64,000 nucleotides of DNA from Bdellovibrio sp. UBA4095 (GTDB taxonomy: Bacteria; Bdellovibrionota; Bdellovibrionia; Bdellovibrionales; Bdellovibrionaceae), in assembly GCA_002381805.1 (NCBI GenBank), contig DFXZ01000003.1:62001-126000 (forward strand), read 5' to 3'. How positions within the stretch are numbered: the first letter of the stretch is position 1; each line of letters starts with the position of its first letter. A model generated the notes under the pieces. That model worked only from the letters and a program-made list of their open reading frames with translations, had not been told where the DNA came from and ran no database searches. Of this stretch, positions 33,434-43,030 are shown piece after piece. A program made the position numbers and the translations under genes.

Positions 33434-33666
33434 GTTCAAATTAACAACGTCCCTAAACCCTCGGTATGATCCAGATCATGATTGACGCGCGAAGATGCAA
33501 ATATTCTTCAGATTTTTAATCCCTGTGTCCGTGAACAGCAACTTAAGGTCAGCACTATTTTCAATTTAGGTTTTCAGCCGACCTCTGTCCTGATTTAACT
33601 AAACTTAGTTTACCTCCTCGACGACTTCAGAACAAACCATTAGGCTATAAAAACAGAGGTTAGTTT

Positions 33667-34191
33667 ATGAAACTTGTCATTGCGATAATTGTCCTTACCC
33701 TAGCGGGTTGCTCGGGAGCAGTCACAGAGCCTCCTTCACTTGCTGCCGAAGAAACAAGGCTGTCTGGTACCTATTATTTAAAAGGTATCGAATGCTACAA
33801 TAAATATTCGAACGCCAAAACAGATGCAGCCCTCATAGACACAATTGATTCAATCACTATCGATGGTTTTAACTTCACGGGACGCACAGAAAATCCTGGG
33901 TGTATCGTCGAAAGCTCCGGAACCCTTAAATTCAATGCAAACTCTACAGCAGAATACAAAGGCAGTGTGATCTCAGCTACGAATGGTAGTTGCGTATCTA
34001 CTATTTTAATATCAGAAACTATTCCAAACAATATAGCTCCAAAAATAAGCCAGTCCGCCCCCACCACTGGTGAAACTTGGAGTAAGAAAACCATTTGGAC
34101 CCGAAACCAGGACAATTCTACGTTCGGATTGCTTTCGATATTTAAAACCACAAATCCGGAGGACTACTGTTTTGTTTTCTATATGAGGTGA
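33667..34191 (+). CDS. Small lipoprotein of unknown function
   Basis: 174 aa. Lipobox TLAGC (C15). The mature part is beta-rich, with three further Cys pairs (for example GIECYNK, NPGCIVE, NGSCVST) and a final GLLSIFKTTNPEDYCFVFYMR. It resembles small bacterial lipoproteins with lipocalin-like domains, but I cannot name a family. AGAGG lies upstream of the ATG, and a TATAAA box is visible about 20 bases before that. The upstream 288-base gap holds the palindrome and little else recognisable. Confidence 0.7.
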   Translation: MKLVIAIIVLTLAGCSGAVTEPPSLAAEETRLSGTYYLKGIECYNKYSNAKTDAALIDTIDSITIDGFNFTGRTENPGCIVESSGTLKFNANSTAEYKGSVISATNGSCVSTILISETIPNNIAPKISQSAPTTGETWSKKTIWTRNQDNSTFGLLSIFKTTNPEDYCFVFYMR

Positions 34192-34463
34192 TGAATTTCT
34201 GCCGGTCATACTAAGCAAGAAAAGAATGTTTCAGCATAAATACTAATAAATGCAATGAAGACACCGGACTGTTAGTGATGAGCGAAGCGAGCTTTTGCTG
34301 CATTCTTTATCAATACTCAAAAGCAACCCTAGTGCGTGGCATTATATAACCATGCCGGAAAAATTCGGTTCTTATGGCGTGCAAAACTGAGTTCCTTTAT
34401 CTGCAGTTTACTTGAGTGCCCCCTTTTGTTCTAATAGAGCTCGAATTTAACGTATGGTGAAAC

Positions 34464-36518
34464 TTGAACATTTTTAAAAACCAAAACAACCACTATTTTC
34501 CACAGATAGACGGGCTTCGCGCTATCGCTGTTCTCGCTGTGATCTTTTTCCACCTTCGACAATCCTTTCTTCCCGGAGGGTTTGCTGGCGTAGATGTTTT
34601 TTTCGTAATATCTGGATTCGTAGTTGCCGCCTCGGCATCAAGAATGACCGAGCTTACATTTGGATCTTTTCTACTGCAGTTCTACAGCAGCCGAATTAAG
34701 CGCATTCTACCTGCACTTCTATTATGCCTCATTATAACTACGATTCTATCGACTTTATTAATTCCTTCTGCTTGGCTTAGTGGCGGATATTTTAGAGTTG
34801 GTTTTTTTGCTTTTTTTGGGCTGAGCAATATTGCACTTAGCCAAATGGACAACTATTTTTCACCGCGAGCAGAGTTCAATCCATATACTCACACCTGGTC
34901 GCTAGGAGTTGAAGAGCAGTTTTATTTTTTATTTCCATTTCTTTTTTATGCTTCAAAAAAACTACCCTCAAAATTCAAATTTGTTCCCTTTTTAGTTGGC
35001 TTTGCTGTTTCAATTTTCGCTGCGGTCTTGCTTCAGAAAGAAAACAAGACTTTTGCATTTTATTCGATCTTTTCCAGATTCTGGGAACTCAGTTTGGGCA
35101 TAATCCTTTTTCAGGTGATGACTTTTCTACCCCAAAAGTTTTCTCCGAGATTTCTAAATATTGGCTCCTCGTTCTCTCTTGCTCTAATATTATGGAGCTT
35201 CTGGAATTCAAATCCATCAAACTTTCCAGTCCCAGGCGCCCTGGCCCCTGCACTAGGAACTCTTGGTTTTCTTTATTTTAATTGCACAAGTCGCATCAGC
35301 ACTTTTACCTCTCGCCTACTGTCGAACCGTCATTTGGTTTTCATCGGACTGATTTCCTATTCACTCTATTTATGGCACTGGCCCGTGTTCATTCTTATGA
35401 AGTGGACAACAGGGCTTGAAGGGTTTAGTCAGAGCTCATTCGCTCTCTGTGCCACGTTTTTTTTGGCAATTTCGTCTTATTTCCTTATTGAGCGACCCGC
35501 TCGTTCATTCAAGACTTCCTCTGGATTACCACAATACGTCGTCATCTCAGTTGGCTTAGCTCTAGTTTTATGTTCTTCATACATCGCAAAATTCACCAAT
35601 GATAACAAGCGACATCTTTCCCTGAGCGTAGTTGAAAGAAACTCCGAGGATTGGCATCAAAATTACCCTTCTTTTGACGACGGAAATTGCAGAACTATTT
35701 CTGAACAAAATCAACTGCCGCATGGTGAAATTCGAACAATCCAACGGAGTTGCATGGGCGCACAAGAGGAGTCTGAATCACGAATTCAACTTTTTGCAAT
35801 TGGCGACTCACACCTCGGTACCTATTCCAAGATGCTCGAACGCCTAGCCCACCAAACAGGGATAACCGTTCACATGTATTCGAACGGGGGATGTCCTTTT
35901 GCACGTCTACTCTACCCAACTCAGGATCAATGCCAGCGATATGAGTCGGCAGCTCTTACCGACATTCTCGCAAAAGCGCAACGAGGCGATATTTTGTTCT
36001 TGCCTTCTCTCAGACTTCCTCGATTTGGCGATCAATGGGCTTATTTTGGGGAAAATCATTTTTGGAATGAACTTACTGGCAAAGAAGCCTTGCAAAGAAG
36101 ACTCCTCGCGGAGGAGGAAACCGGCCAAAAATTAGCTCCGCTTGTTTCTGCGGGCATCGCTATTATTTTTGAAGCACCAAAGCCGATCTTTAAAGCACCT
36201 GCATTCAGATGCTCTGATTGGTTCAACGCAACCAATCCCATCTGCAAAGATGGACTGAGTGTGAAACGCAAAGACATGGATACCTACCGAGCACCTGTTT
36301 TAGACTCATTTGCGACACTCACGAGAAAGTTTCCAATGATTAAAGTGTGGGACCCTCTGCCTATTTTATGTCCCGAATCTATTTGCCTAGTTACAAAAAA
36401 ACAGAGACCTCTATTCACGGACGGAGACCATATCAGTGGATATGCAAATGATATCCTTTTCGATAGCTTTAGGACGATGATAGAAAACCAAAAGAAGCTT
36501 CTGCTCGGTCATCGGTAA
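34464..36518 (+). CDS. OafA-type acyltransferase 3 with C-terminal SGNH domain
   Basis: 684 aa. The N-terminal 350 residues are a 10-helix AT3 (PF01757) domain: QIDGLRAIAVLAVIFFH with the conserved R and H, PGGFAGVDVFFVISGF, and TWSLGVEEQFYFLFP. The C-terminal part (about 430-684) is an SGNH/GDSL-like domain with GDSH (Ser about 448) and the late DGDHISGYAN (D, H). Such proteins O-acetylate O-antigen or other surface sugars using acyl donors across the inner membrane. The start is a TTG; the AT3 start motif begins 13 residues in, so no later start is possible. It opens the AT-rich polysaccharide region. Confidence 0.88.
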   Translation: MNIFKNQNNHYFPQIDGLRAIAVLAVIFFHLRQSFLPGGFAGVDVFFVISGFVVAASASRMTELTFGSFLLQFYSSRIKRILPALLLCLIITTILSTLLIPSAWLSGGYFRVGFFAFFGLSNIALSQMDNYFSPRAEFNPYTHTWSLGVEEQFYFLFPFLFYASKKLPSKFKFVPFLVGFAVSIFAAVLLQKENKTFAFYSIFSRFWELSLGIILFQVMTFLPQKFSPRFLNIGSSFSLALILWSFWNSNPSNFPVPGALAPALGTLGFLYFNCTSRISTFTSRLLSNRHLVFIGLISYSLYLWHWPVFILMKWTTGLEGFSQSSFALCATFFLAISSYFLIERPARSFKTSSGLPQYVVISVGLALVLCSSYIAKFTNDNKRHLSLSVVERNSEDWHQNYPSFDDGNCRTISEQNQLPHGEIRTIQRSCMGAQEESESRIQLFAIGDSHLGTYSKMLERLAHQTGITVHMYSNGGCPFARLLYPTQDQCQRYESAALTDILAKAQRGDILFLPSLRLPRFGDQWAYFGENHFWNELTGKEALQRRLLAEEETGQKLAPLVSAGIAIIFEAPKPIFKAPAFRCSDWFNATNPICKDGLSVKRKDMDTYRAPVLDSFATLTRKFPMIKVWDPLPILCPESICLVTKKQRPLFTDGDHISGYANDILFDSFRTMIENQKKLLLGHR

Positions 36519-36627
36519 ATCGATTTAAGCCTCTCTTTTGACCCAATCCTTTGAAGGAGAGAGCTCATCAATTTTTTTCTATTGGACATTCCGTGAGTGC
36601 CGACTAGGCATCAAAAAAACGAAACTT

Positions 36628-37173
36628 TTACAAGTAGACGTCAGCCTGCTCAAAACAAAGTCCATTGAGATCTTTTTTGGATAAGCACGGTTCGACTTCA
36701 TATGGCCAACCAATATCTAAAGTTGAGTCATTCCAGATAATACATCTCTCTGAAGATGGATCATAAAAATCTGTGGTTTTATATAAGAAATCAGCGCTCT
36801 CAGATAAAACGATAAAACCATGAGCAAAACCTGGTGGTATCCAAAACTGTTTCTTGTTCTCTGCCGATAGGTACTCACCATGCCATTTCCCGAAGGTGGG
36901 AGACGACTTTCGGATATCCACAGCGACGTCAAACACTTCTCCAACAGCGACGCGAACTAATTTACCCTGCGGTCGATCCATCTGATAATGAAGTCCCCGC
37001 AAAACACCCCGAACTGACTTTGAATGGTTATCTTGGACAAAATTAACATTTGCCCCAACCAATTCATTAAACTTCCTTTGATTGAAGCTTTCAAAAAAGA
37101 ATCCCCGCGAATCACCGTAGACAACAGGATCAATGATATAGCAATCCTTAAGTGGGGTTGGTATTACTCTCAC
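36628..37173 (-). CDS. rmlC: dTDP-4-dehydrorhamnose 3,5-epimerase
   Basis: 181 aa cupin. GVLRGLHYQMDRPQGKLVRV carries the active-site His, and AVDIRKSSPTFGKWHGEYLS with IPPGFAHGFIVLSE follow as in RmlC. DSRGFFFESFNQRKF is the family N-terminal block. It epimerises dTDP-4-keto-6-deoxyglucose at C3 and C5. It overlaps rmlA by 4 bases (ATGA) and is the downstream gene of this pair. Confidence 0.95.
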   Translation of the reverse strand: MRVIPTPLKDCYIIDPVVYGDSRGFFFESFNQRKFNELVGANVNFVQDNHSKSVRGVLRGLHYQMDRPQGKLVRVAVGEVFDVAVDIRKSSPTFGKWHGEYLSAENKKQFWIPPGFAHGFIVLSESADFLYKTTDFYDPSSERCIIWNDSTLDIGWPYEVEPCLSKKDLNGLCFEQADVYL

Positions 37174-38045
37174 TCCAAACCTTCTTTTGCCAGTTGAATC
37201 AAGTACTCACCGTAACGATTCTTCTTCAAAGGTTCAGCTAGAGCCAGGAGCTGATCTTTAGTTATGTAACCCATCCGATAGGCTACCTCTTCAGGTGCAG
37301 CAACCTTAACTCCCTGGCGATGTTCAATCGTTTGAATAAACATGCCTGCTTCCAAAAGACTTTCATGAGTACCCGTATCAAGCCATGCATAGCCACGGCC
37401 CAAAGTTTGAACTTTTAGAGTCCCCTGCTCTAGATAAAGTCGATTCAAGTCTGTAATCTCTAGTTCCCCACGTTCGGATGGTTTGAGTGTCTTTGCATAT
37501 TCGACCACTTTATTGTCATAGAAATATAGTCCCGTGACGGCAAAGTTAGATTTCGGACTCTTCGGTTTTTCCTCGATGGTTTTAGCTTTACCTTGGGAAT
37601 CAAACTCGACCACACCATAGCGTTCCGGATCGTGTACCTTATAGGCAAAGACATAGGCACCAGATGTCAATTTTGCAGTCTCTTGAAGCATCGGTCTGAA
37701 GCCTTGTCCGTAGAAGATATTGTCTCCTAGAACTAATGCACAACTGTCACCCGCGATAAACTGCTCACCGATGATAAATGCTTCAGCCAATCCACCAGGT
37801 GTTTCTTGAACCTCATAAGAAATTTGCAGTCCCCATTGAGATCCATCCCCTAGAAGTTGTTTAAACCTAGGCGTGTCCATTGGGGTTGAAATAACCAATA
37901 TATCTTTTATACCTGCAAGCATGAGTGTGGTTAACGGGTAAAAAATCATAGGCTTATCGTAAATTGGCAACAACTGCTTACTTACCACCGTCGTTGCCGG
38001 ATAGAGCCGCGTTCCAGAACCACCAGCTAAAATAATACCTTTCAA
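37170..38045 (-). CDS. rmlA: Glucose-1-phosphate thymidylyltransferase
   Basis: 291 aa, typical length. LAGGSGTRLYPATTVVSKQL is the nucleotide-binding loop, and LVLGDNIFYGQGF, GAYVFAYKVHDPERYGV and IEEKPKSPKSN are the RmlA catalytic and binding blocks. It makes dTDP-glucose, the start of both the rhamnose and amino-sugar branches. A 181-base gap separates it from the methyltransferase upstream; it should contain the promoter of rmlA-rmlC. Confidence 0.96.
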   Translation of the reverse strand: MKGIILAGGSGTRLYPATTVVSKQLLPIYDKPMIFYPLTTLMLAGIKDILVISTPMDTPRFKQLLGDGSQWGLQISYEVQETPGGLAEAFIIGEQFIAGDSCALVLGDNIFYGQGFRPMLQETAKLTSGAYVFAYKVHDPERYGVVEFDSQGKAKTIEEKPKSPKSNFAVTGLYFYDNKVVEYAKTLKPSERGELEITDLNRLYLEQGTLKVQTLGRGYAWLDTGTHESLLEAGMFIQTIEHRQGVKVAAPEEVAYRMGYITKDQLLALAEPLKKNRYGEYLIQLAKEGLE

Positions 38046-38226
38046 AACTCACATCCCATTTCATGACCCCAGTTGTTTTTTTTCTTCAACTAAGATCGCA
38101 CAGCAGGCCATCTGCAGTGCAAAAACCGTTAATTTAGATTACTTACTATGTATTCTACTCTTCTATTTTATACGTCGAGTCTATGTCAACAAATCCTAGG
38201 GGCGAACCTGAAAATGTATCATACAA

Positions 38227-38937
38227 TTATGATCTCACAAGGCATGCTGGGTCTATCTCGTGTAATGGCTTGTCATCATGAGCAGTCAGGTATCGCCCAC
38301 CTTTAGGACGCCACTCGTTAACAATGAGCCTTTTAGAAAGGATCTTTGGTGTTCTAAAAAAGATAGATGTGCATGATGTAAAGGCATTGATCGGTGAAAA
38401 TCCGCAAAAATCAATTTGCAGATAGCCTTGACCACGTAATACTTCCGCGGCATTTGGATACCACTCTGTGTTATCCAAAATAACAATACCCTCGTCAGAG
38501 ACCTTTTTTAAGGTTTCAAGAACACAGGGATAGCGAACCGCTCCATCAACCACAACGATGTCGAAATTCCCATCGCATTTACTTATCGACGACGGATAGA
38601 GTATTTCATCTCCGCAGTGCTGTAATATGCAATTACTTGGCAGAATAGAAGCCACCTTATCGTACCACTCTCTATCTCGCTCAACCGACATGACGCTTTT
38701 CGCCTTCTGGGCCCAATAAAGTGTAGAGGAACCTGAACCAAACTCGAAGACGCGGTAATCCCGCAAATCCAATCTGTTCAAAAACTCGATGCAGGGATAG
38801 GTGATCCATGGAATATAATTGCCATCACCATCCACACAAAAACCATTCTTGAAGCGACTATGCCCATACCTGTGATTAAAAATGGTATAAAAACGAGCTA
38901 ACGTTATAATTTTTCTAGGGATAATTCTTCTCAGCAT
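38227..38937 (-). CDS. SAM-dependent methyltransferase
   Basis: 236 aa Rossmann methyltransferase. Motif I is YRVFEFGSGSSTLYWAQ, the acidic end of beta-2 is MSVERDREWYDKV, and FDIVVVDGAVRY is the beta-4 block. It probably methylates a sugar hydroxyl of the surface glycan. It is 10 bases downstream of the sugar-phosphate transferase gene, in the same operon direction. Glycan assignment comes from context; the motif alone does not tell the substrate. Confidence 0.8.
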   Translation of the reverse strand: MLRRIIPRKIITLARFYTIFNHRYGHSRFKNGFCVDGDGNYIPWITYPCIEFLNRLDLRDYRVFEFGSGSSTLYWAQKAKSVMSVERDREWYDKVASILPSNCILQHCGDEILYPSSISKCDGNFDIVVVDGAVRYPCVLETLKKVSDEGIVILDNTEWYPNAAEVLRGQGYLQIDFCGFSPINAFTSCTSIFFRTPKILSKRLIVNEWRPKGGRYLTAHDDKPLHEIDPACLVRS

Positions 38938-38946
38938 AACTGCCTT

Positions 38947-40335
38947 TTAATACGCATTTTTGTCTCCATATACAACCACAGCCGTCCGCAGAAGAATCTC
39001 CAGGTCCAATCTCAGCGACCAGTTTCTAATATAATACAAATCACATTCAATTCGCTTATGCAGACTAGTATCACCTCGCCAGCCATTGACCTGGGCCCAG
39101 CCTGTCATCCCAGCCTTCATCTTATGACGCAGCATATATGCCGGAATCTCCTGCCTAAATTTATCTACAAAATAAGGTTGCTCTGGTCGTGGACCCACCA
39201 AACTCATGTCCCCTATGAAGACGTTCCATAACTGAGGCAACTCATCTAGCGATAGAGTTCGCATGAATGAACCCACTTTCGTCCTACGGGGATCATTTTG
39301 AATTGTCCAGCCTGGCAAAGAAGAATCCCCACCAGAGGACACATCCATACGCATCGAGCGGAACTTCCACATTCGAAATTTTACACCATCCAAACCAACT
39401 CGCTCCTGCCCATAGAAGATTGGACCGGGAGAAGATAACTTGATCAAAACGCTCAAAATTAAAAACAAAGGACTTAAAACGACCAAAAAAATTAAAGATA
39501 CAACAATATCAAAAATTCTTTTTAATGTAGCATCAAATACAGAGAACTTCGGCTCATTCAGAAGGAACGCCGGAACTCCCGCAATATTATCGATATGGTG
39601 ACCTATTACTGCATATTTAAGGTCTGGAAGAACCACGATTGGTACAACATCATTATATATTCTCTTTAATACCATATCCAGCTTTGAAACACTTTCGCCT
39701 TCGTAACCACAGACGAAACTATCGGGAGCGTTTTCCACTTTGCCCGAGACTAAGCTTTCGAACGAAAGGGATTTTATTCCATATTTTCCAGCAAGCCCTT
39801 CAGAGTCGATCCAGCCTTTAAAGCCAATACCTGACTCTCGATAAGACTTTACGTTTTGTACATAACGCTCGATGGCCGCTCCGTGACCGATCAGAAGTAC
39901 ATGTCTTAAATTTCGCCCTTCCTTGCGCACTCGGCGCAGAATTTGGCGAATCAAGATTCTAAAAAATACATAAGCAACAGAGGACGTCAAAAAATAGCCA
40001 ATAAGAACCGCTCTCGAAAGTCGACCATCAAATACCAGATACAAAACCGCGATTACGATGAGGTTAGCAAGACAGTTGGACTTTAAAACTGTCACAACCT
40101 CGTCATAAAATGGACGAAGCCGATAGGACCGATATAATCCCTGACGATAGAATACAAACACAGTCATCAATGACATTACGAGGCCTGCTTTGGCAAAGTC
40201 CGCCAAGAGCCCTTCTTGGCCATTTGGAAAAAACTCAAAGCGTGCGTGGTAGACTAAAAACCACAGCCCTAAAGAAATACCCAGGTCAGAAAGCTTTTGA
40301 AGAAAGGCCACTGTTTTTTCATTTGCTCGCAACAT
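38947..40335 (-). CDS. Undecaprenyl-phosphate sugar phosphotransferase (WcaJ/WbaP type)
   Basis: 462 aa. Four or five N-terminal membrane helices (about 1-125), a CoA-binding-like domain (about 140-250; HVLLIGHGAAIERYVQ), one more helix (LIFLVVLSPLFLILSVLI) and the Bac_transf catalytic domain: SSPGPIFYGQERVGLDG, WKFRSMRMD, LSLDELPQLWNVFIGDMS and LVGPRPEQPYFV. It loads a hexose-1-phosphate (Glc or Gal) on undecaprenyl phosphate, the first committed step of the glycan chain. Sits 16 bases from the next upstream gene. Confidence 0.93.
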   Translation of the reverse strand: MLRANEKTVAFLQKLSDLGISLGLWFLVYHARFEFFPNGQEGLLADFAKAGLVMSLMTVFVFYRQGLYRSYRLRPFYDEVVTVLKSNCLANLIVIAVLYLVFDGRLSRAVLIGYFLTSSVAYVFFRILIRQILRRVRKEGRNLRHVLLIGHGAAIERYVQNVKSYRESGIGFKGWIDSEGLAGKYGIKSLSFESLVSGKVENAPDSFVCGYEGESVSKLDMVLKRIYNDVVPIVVLPDLKYAVIGHHIDNIAGVPAFLLNEPKFSVFDATLKRIFDIVVSLIFLVVLSPLFLILSVLIKLSSPGPIFYGQERVGLDGVKFRMWKFRSMRMDVSSGGDSSLPGWTIQNDPRRTKVGSFMRTLSLDELPQLWNVFIGDMSLVGPRPEQPYFVDKFRQEIPAYMLRHKMKAGMTGWAQVNGWRGDTSLHKRIECDLYYIRNWSLRLDLEILLRTAVVVYGDKNAY

Positions 40336-40351
40336 TCCACACCCACCAAAC

Positions 40352-41584
40352 CTATTCTAAAGGTTTTTTTTGAAGTGATTTTTCGATCTCCGAAAACATT
40401 TTGCCCATACGCTTATCCCAAGTATGCTCCTGAGCGACTTCTTTCATTCTCGAACTGAACAACACTTGCCCCGACAAGACTGAGTTAATATGCGCTATGA
40501 GCGCATCTGAGTCTGTTGCCTTAAGAAAAACATCATCAAATTCTTGTAACGAAGGCAAGTCGGTAGCAACAATCACTTTACCTGCGGCGAGATATTCGAA
40601 AAACTTCATCGGAAACATCGCGCGTGTGTAGTCATTGAGTGGACTTGGAATGATAACCACATCGAATTCTTTTAAATAGGCCGGTAGCTCCTGATAGCTA
40701 CGTGCCCCTAATAGGTGAATATTTGATTTCTGAAGTTTGGTGATATCTGTACCAGGATCACCCTCGCCCACCTTACCAATCATAATCCAGTTCCACTGCG
40801 GAGTTTGATCTGCCGCCTGAGCTAACATATCAAAATCAACTTTATAACCACTAATAGCGCCAATAAATCCTACTTTGGGGCCACGGAAAGCCTTCATGTC
40901 CTTTGGAGATGCAAGGTCTTCCAACAATGCTTTACTAAAATGCTCATAGTCTGCCACATTCGGGCTATAGTAGACATCTTCTCTTCCCCACCCCAAATAT
41001 TTATTTTTTAGTGTGACACTAGTAACAAAGACGTTTGCAGCATATCTCAAGATCAACTTTTCGTTCCGTTCGATTTCTGCTCCTGGCAAACGTGGGGCTG
41101 CACTTAAGTCATCCACGCTATGGTAAACGACAGTGTCAAAATCTAAGCTTTTTAATAAATCATAAACCAGAGGATTGTAAGTCCACCCAATGGTCTTCAC
41201 AAACTTAAGGCGGAATCTATAAAAATTGACGATAGTTTTAAGTAAGAAATTATTTAAAATTTCGACAATATGATACCCATGAAGGGGCAGCACCAAAGGA
41301 GAATAAACCCAAATATTCGGCTGCACTTGTCGGGCCCCCTTGAAAAACCTAAGCAATCGCCGCCCAATTCTTCCAAGGTCACTTTTAGCAACCGTAACTC
41401 GACGCAACCCTAACGATTCAATATAAAAAACCTTAAATCCTGCCTCAGCAAGCTTACAAGCCATATGCTGCTTATTCGTCCAAAAGGGATTGTCCCAGTC
41501 AGCAGTAGAAAATAAAACGACGGAGTCGAATTCGGACAACTTTTTATGGAATGATAACAATTTCTTCCCCCAGGCGTAGCTCAT
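40352..41584 (-). CDS. Glycosyltransferase family 4-like
   Basis: About 410 aa GT-B enzyme. VVLFSTADWDNPFWTNKQHM begins the first domain, PKVGFIGAISGYKVDFDML the second, and PMKFFEYLAAGKVIVATDLPSL is the nucleotide-sugar binding helix. The start is uncertain: ATG 41584 overlaps the upstream deacetylase gene by 41 bases; a TTG at 41560 has a better GGGGGAAG Shine-Dalgarno. A longer frame reaches 41638 but has no support. The overlap indicates coupled translation with the deacetylase. Sugar specificity unknown. Confidence 0.82.
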   Translation of the reverse strand: MSYAWGKKLLSFHKKLSEFDSVVLFSTADWDNPFWTNKQHMACKLAEAGFKVFYIESLGLRRVTVAKSDLGRIGRRLLRFFKGARQVQPNIWVYSPLVLPLHGYHIVEILNNFLLKTIVNFYRFRLKFVKTIGWTYNPLVYDLLKSLDFDTVVYHSVDDLSAAPRLPGAEIERNEKLILRYAANVFVTSVTLKNKYLGWGREDVYYSPNVADYEHFSKALLEDLASPKDMKAFRGPKVGFIGAISGYKVDFDMLAQAADQTPQWNWIMIGKVGEGDPGTDITKLQKSNIHLLGARSYQELPAYLKEFDVVIIPSPLNDYTRAMFPMKFFEYLAAGKVIVATDLPSLQEFDDVFLKATDSDALIAHINSVLSGQVLFSSRMKEVAQEHTWDKRMGKMFSEIEKSLQKKPLE

Positions 41585-42956
41585 GGGATTTTTCACCGTA
41601 GACAACTTCGATGGATGGTAGACCTCGAAATTTATCACTAAATGGAAGAGTATACTTAAATCCCTTAGAAGTCTGTTCTACTCTTACAGTTGACTTCATT
41701 TCAATAAAACGAAGAGCATCGACCAAACTTGAACGCCAAATGTTTGAATATGTCCCAAGATGAGCCAAAAACTCCTCATGAGCCGATAATCGCTCTTCTT
41801 CACTTTCCCAGCCATACCAATAACTTGAAAACGGATGATCCAGATAACCAAAGAATGTCTTTGTCTCAAGAGCCTGCTGCCATGCGAGCTTATAGCCATC
41901 GATGGAGTTGCCATCTTGATGATAGGTGTCCCCATGAAACATACACTGCTGGGAGTGAGAAAGAATGCCGTCAACCAAAGGCACCTGACCTGCCCTCGCC
42001 ATCAAAAACTCAGGGTCGTTGCAAATAATGCCGCTGACGAAAGCTTTAATGCCAGCATTTCGCAATCCCTCAACTGCCTCCTTAGAGTTCTGATGAAAGG
42101 GCGAAACGACATAGTCGTAATTGATCCCATCTACTCCAAGGCTGCGAAGAACACGGTGGGACTCCTCCACTTCCCAACGAGCAGAGGCAGCGCTACCTCC
42201 CCAATTGGGCGCATGCGTATGGGAGTGACCGACCACCGAGCCCCCAGAGAATATGACGTCTCTCATAAGAGTTACATCGGGCTCATCCAAAGGCTGTTGT
42301 GTCTTGATAGCCATTGAAAAAGGCATTTCGTATTTTTTGTATAGCTCGAATAGACGACGTCCTGAAGCTACAGCTTCGTCGCAGTCAATTCGCATCGTGA
42401 TAGCTGCTGAGTAACCAAATGGGACCTCTGAAATGACTGGCTGACCGCTATAGACTTGATTTAAATATCTTTTCAAAAAGTTTTCTACAATGATCCAGTC
42501 ATAACCATCTACAGGTCCAGATTGTCGGTTAAACCAAAGCACTAACTTATCTTCGAATACCCTCACTCCCGCATAGTCAGATACCTTTTCGTCGGTCTTA
42601 TGATTAATTACCTCTGCTAGGACGAACCAATCTTCATTCAAAAAATAAGCTTGGGAACAAGAAAAACAACTTTCAGATGGGTCGATTGAAATGCCACCAT
42701 ATCCCCTATTGTTCCACTCCCTTGCAAAGTCGAAACGGATAAAAGATCGACGTCTAAAGTCCTCGCTAAAATGAACCAGCGGATGGCTTCTATAAATTAC
42801 ACTCAAATCCTCTTCTTTTGCGAGAATATTGCCACGCTCAAAACCACCGATAGCTGTTACTTCATCTCTGAAGAATACATGCTTTGTTTCTATTAAGATC
42901 TTGTCCGTTCCTAAGGCCCTTTTAAGCGCGGAACTAAGGATACCACTTGAATCCAT
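41544..42956 (-). CDS. NodB-like polysaccharide deacetylase-family protein
   Basis: 470 aa. Residues about 185-440 form a NodB barrel: AAITMRIDCDEAV holds the two metal/catalytic Asp, and VVGHSHTHAPNWGG gives the H(S/T)xxH metal motif. The N-terminal 180 residues have four Cys/Trp-rich parts (SESCFSCSQAYFL) and no family I recognise, and the last 40 form a small beta cap. No signal peptide, so it may act in the cytoplasm on a lipid-linked or nucleotide sugar rather than in the periplasm. It could remove N-acetyl from a sugar of this glycan. Confidence 0.78.
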   Translation of the reverse strand: MDSSGILSSALKRALGTDKILIETKHVFFRDEVTAIGGFERGNILAKEEDLSVIYRSHPLVHFSEDFRRRSFIRFDFAREWNNRGYGGISIDPSESCFSCSQAYFLNEDWFVLAEVINHKTDEKVSDYAGVRVFEDKLVLWFNRQSGPVDGYDWIIVENFLKRYLNQVYSGQPVISEVPFGYSAAITMRIDCDEAVASGRRLFELYKKYEMPFSMAIKTQQPLDEPDVTLMRDVIFSGGSVVGHSHTHAPNWGGSAASARWEVEESHRVLRSLGVDGINYDYVVSPFHQNSKEAVEGLRNAGIKAFVSGIICNDPEFLMARAGQVPLVDGILSHSQQCMFHGDTYHQDGNSIDGYKLAWQQALETKTFFGYLDHPFSSYWYGWESEEERLSAHEEFLAHLGTYSNIWRSSLVDALRFIEMKSTVRVEQTSKGFKYTLPFSDKFRGLPSIEVVYGEKSHELRLGEEIVIIP

Positions 42957-43030
42957 CTCTTTGCAGATCCTTACAAAAATTTTTATGCGATGAAAATACC
43001 AAACTCTATTACATGATTTTCATCAAGGGT

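Noticed and set aside
36519..36600. CTCTC...GAGAG hairpin between the acyltransferase and rmlC genes
   Set aside because: The stem is short with a long loop, and the T-run is offset, so it does not meet a terminator standard.
41835..42317. 160-codon open frame antisense to the deacetylase-like gene
   Set aside because: The overlapping minus-strand protein has metal motifs and family structure; this frame has none.
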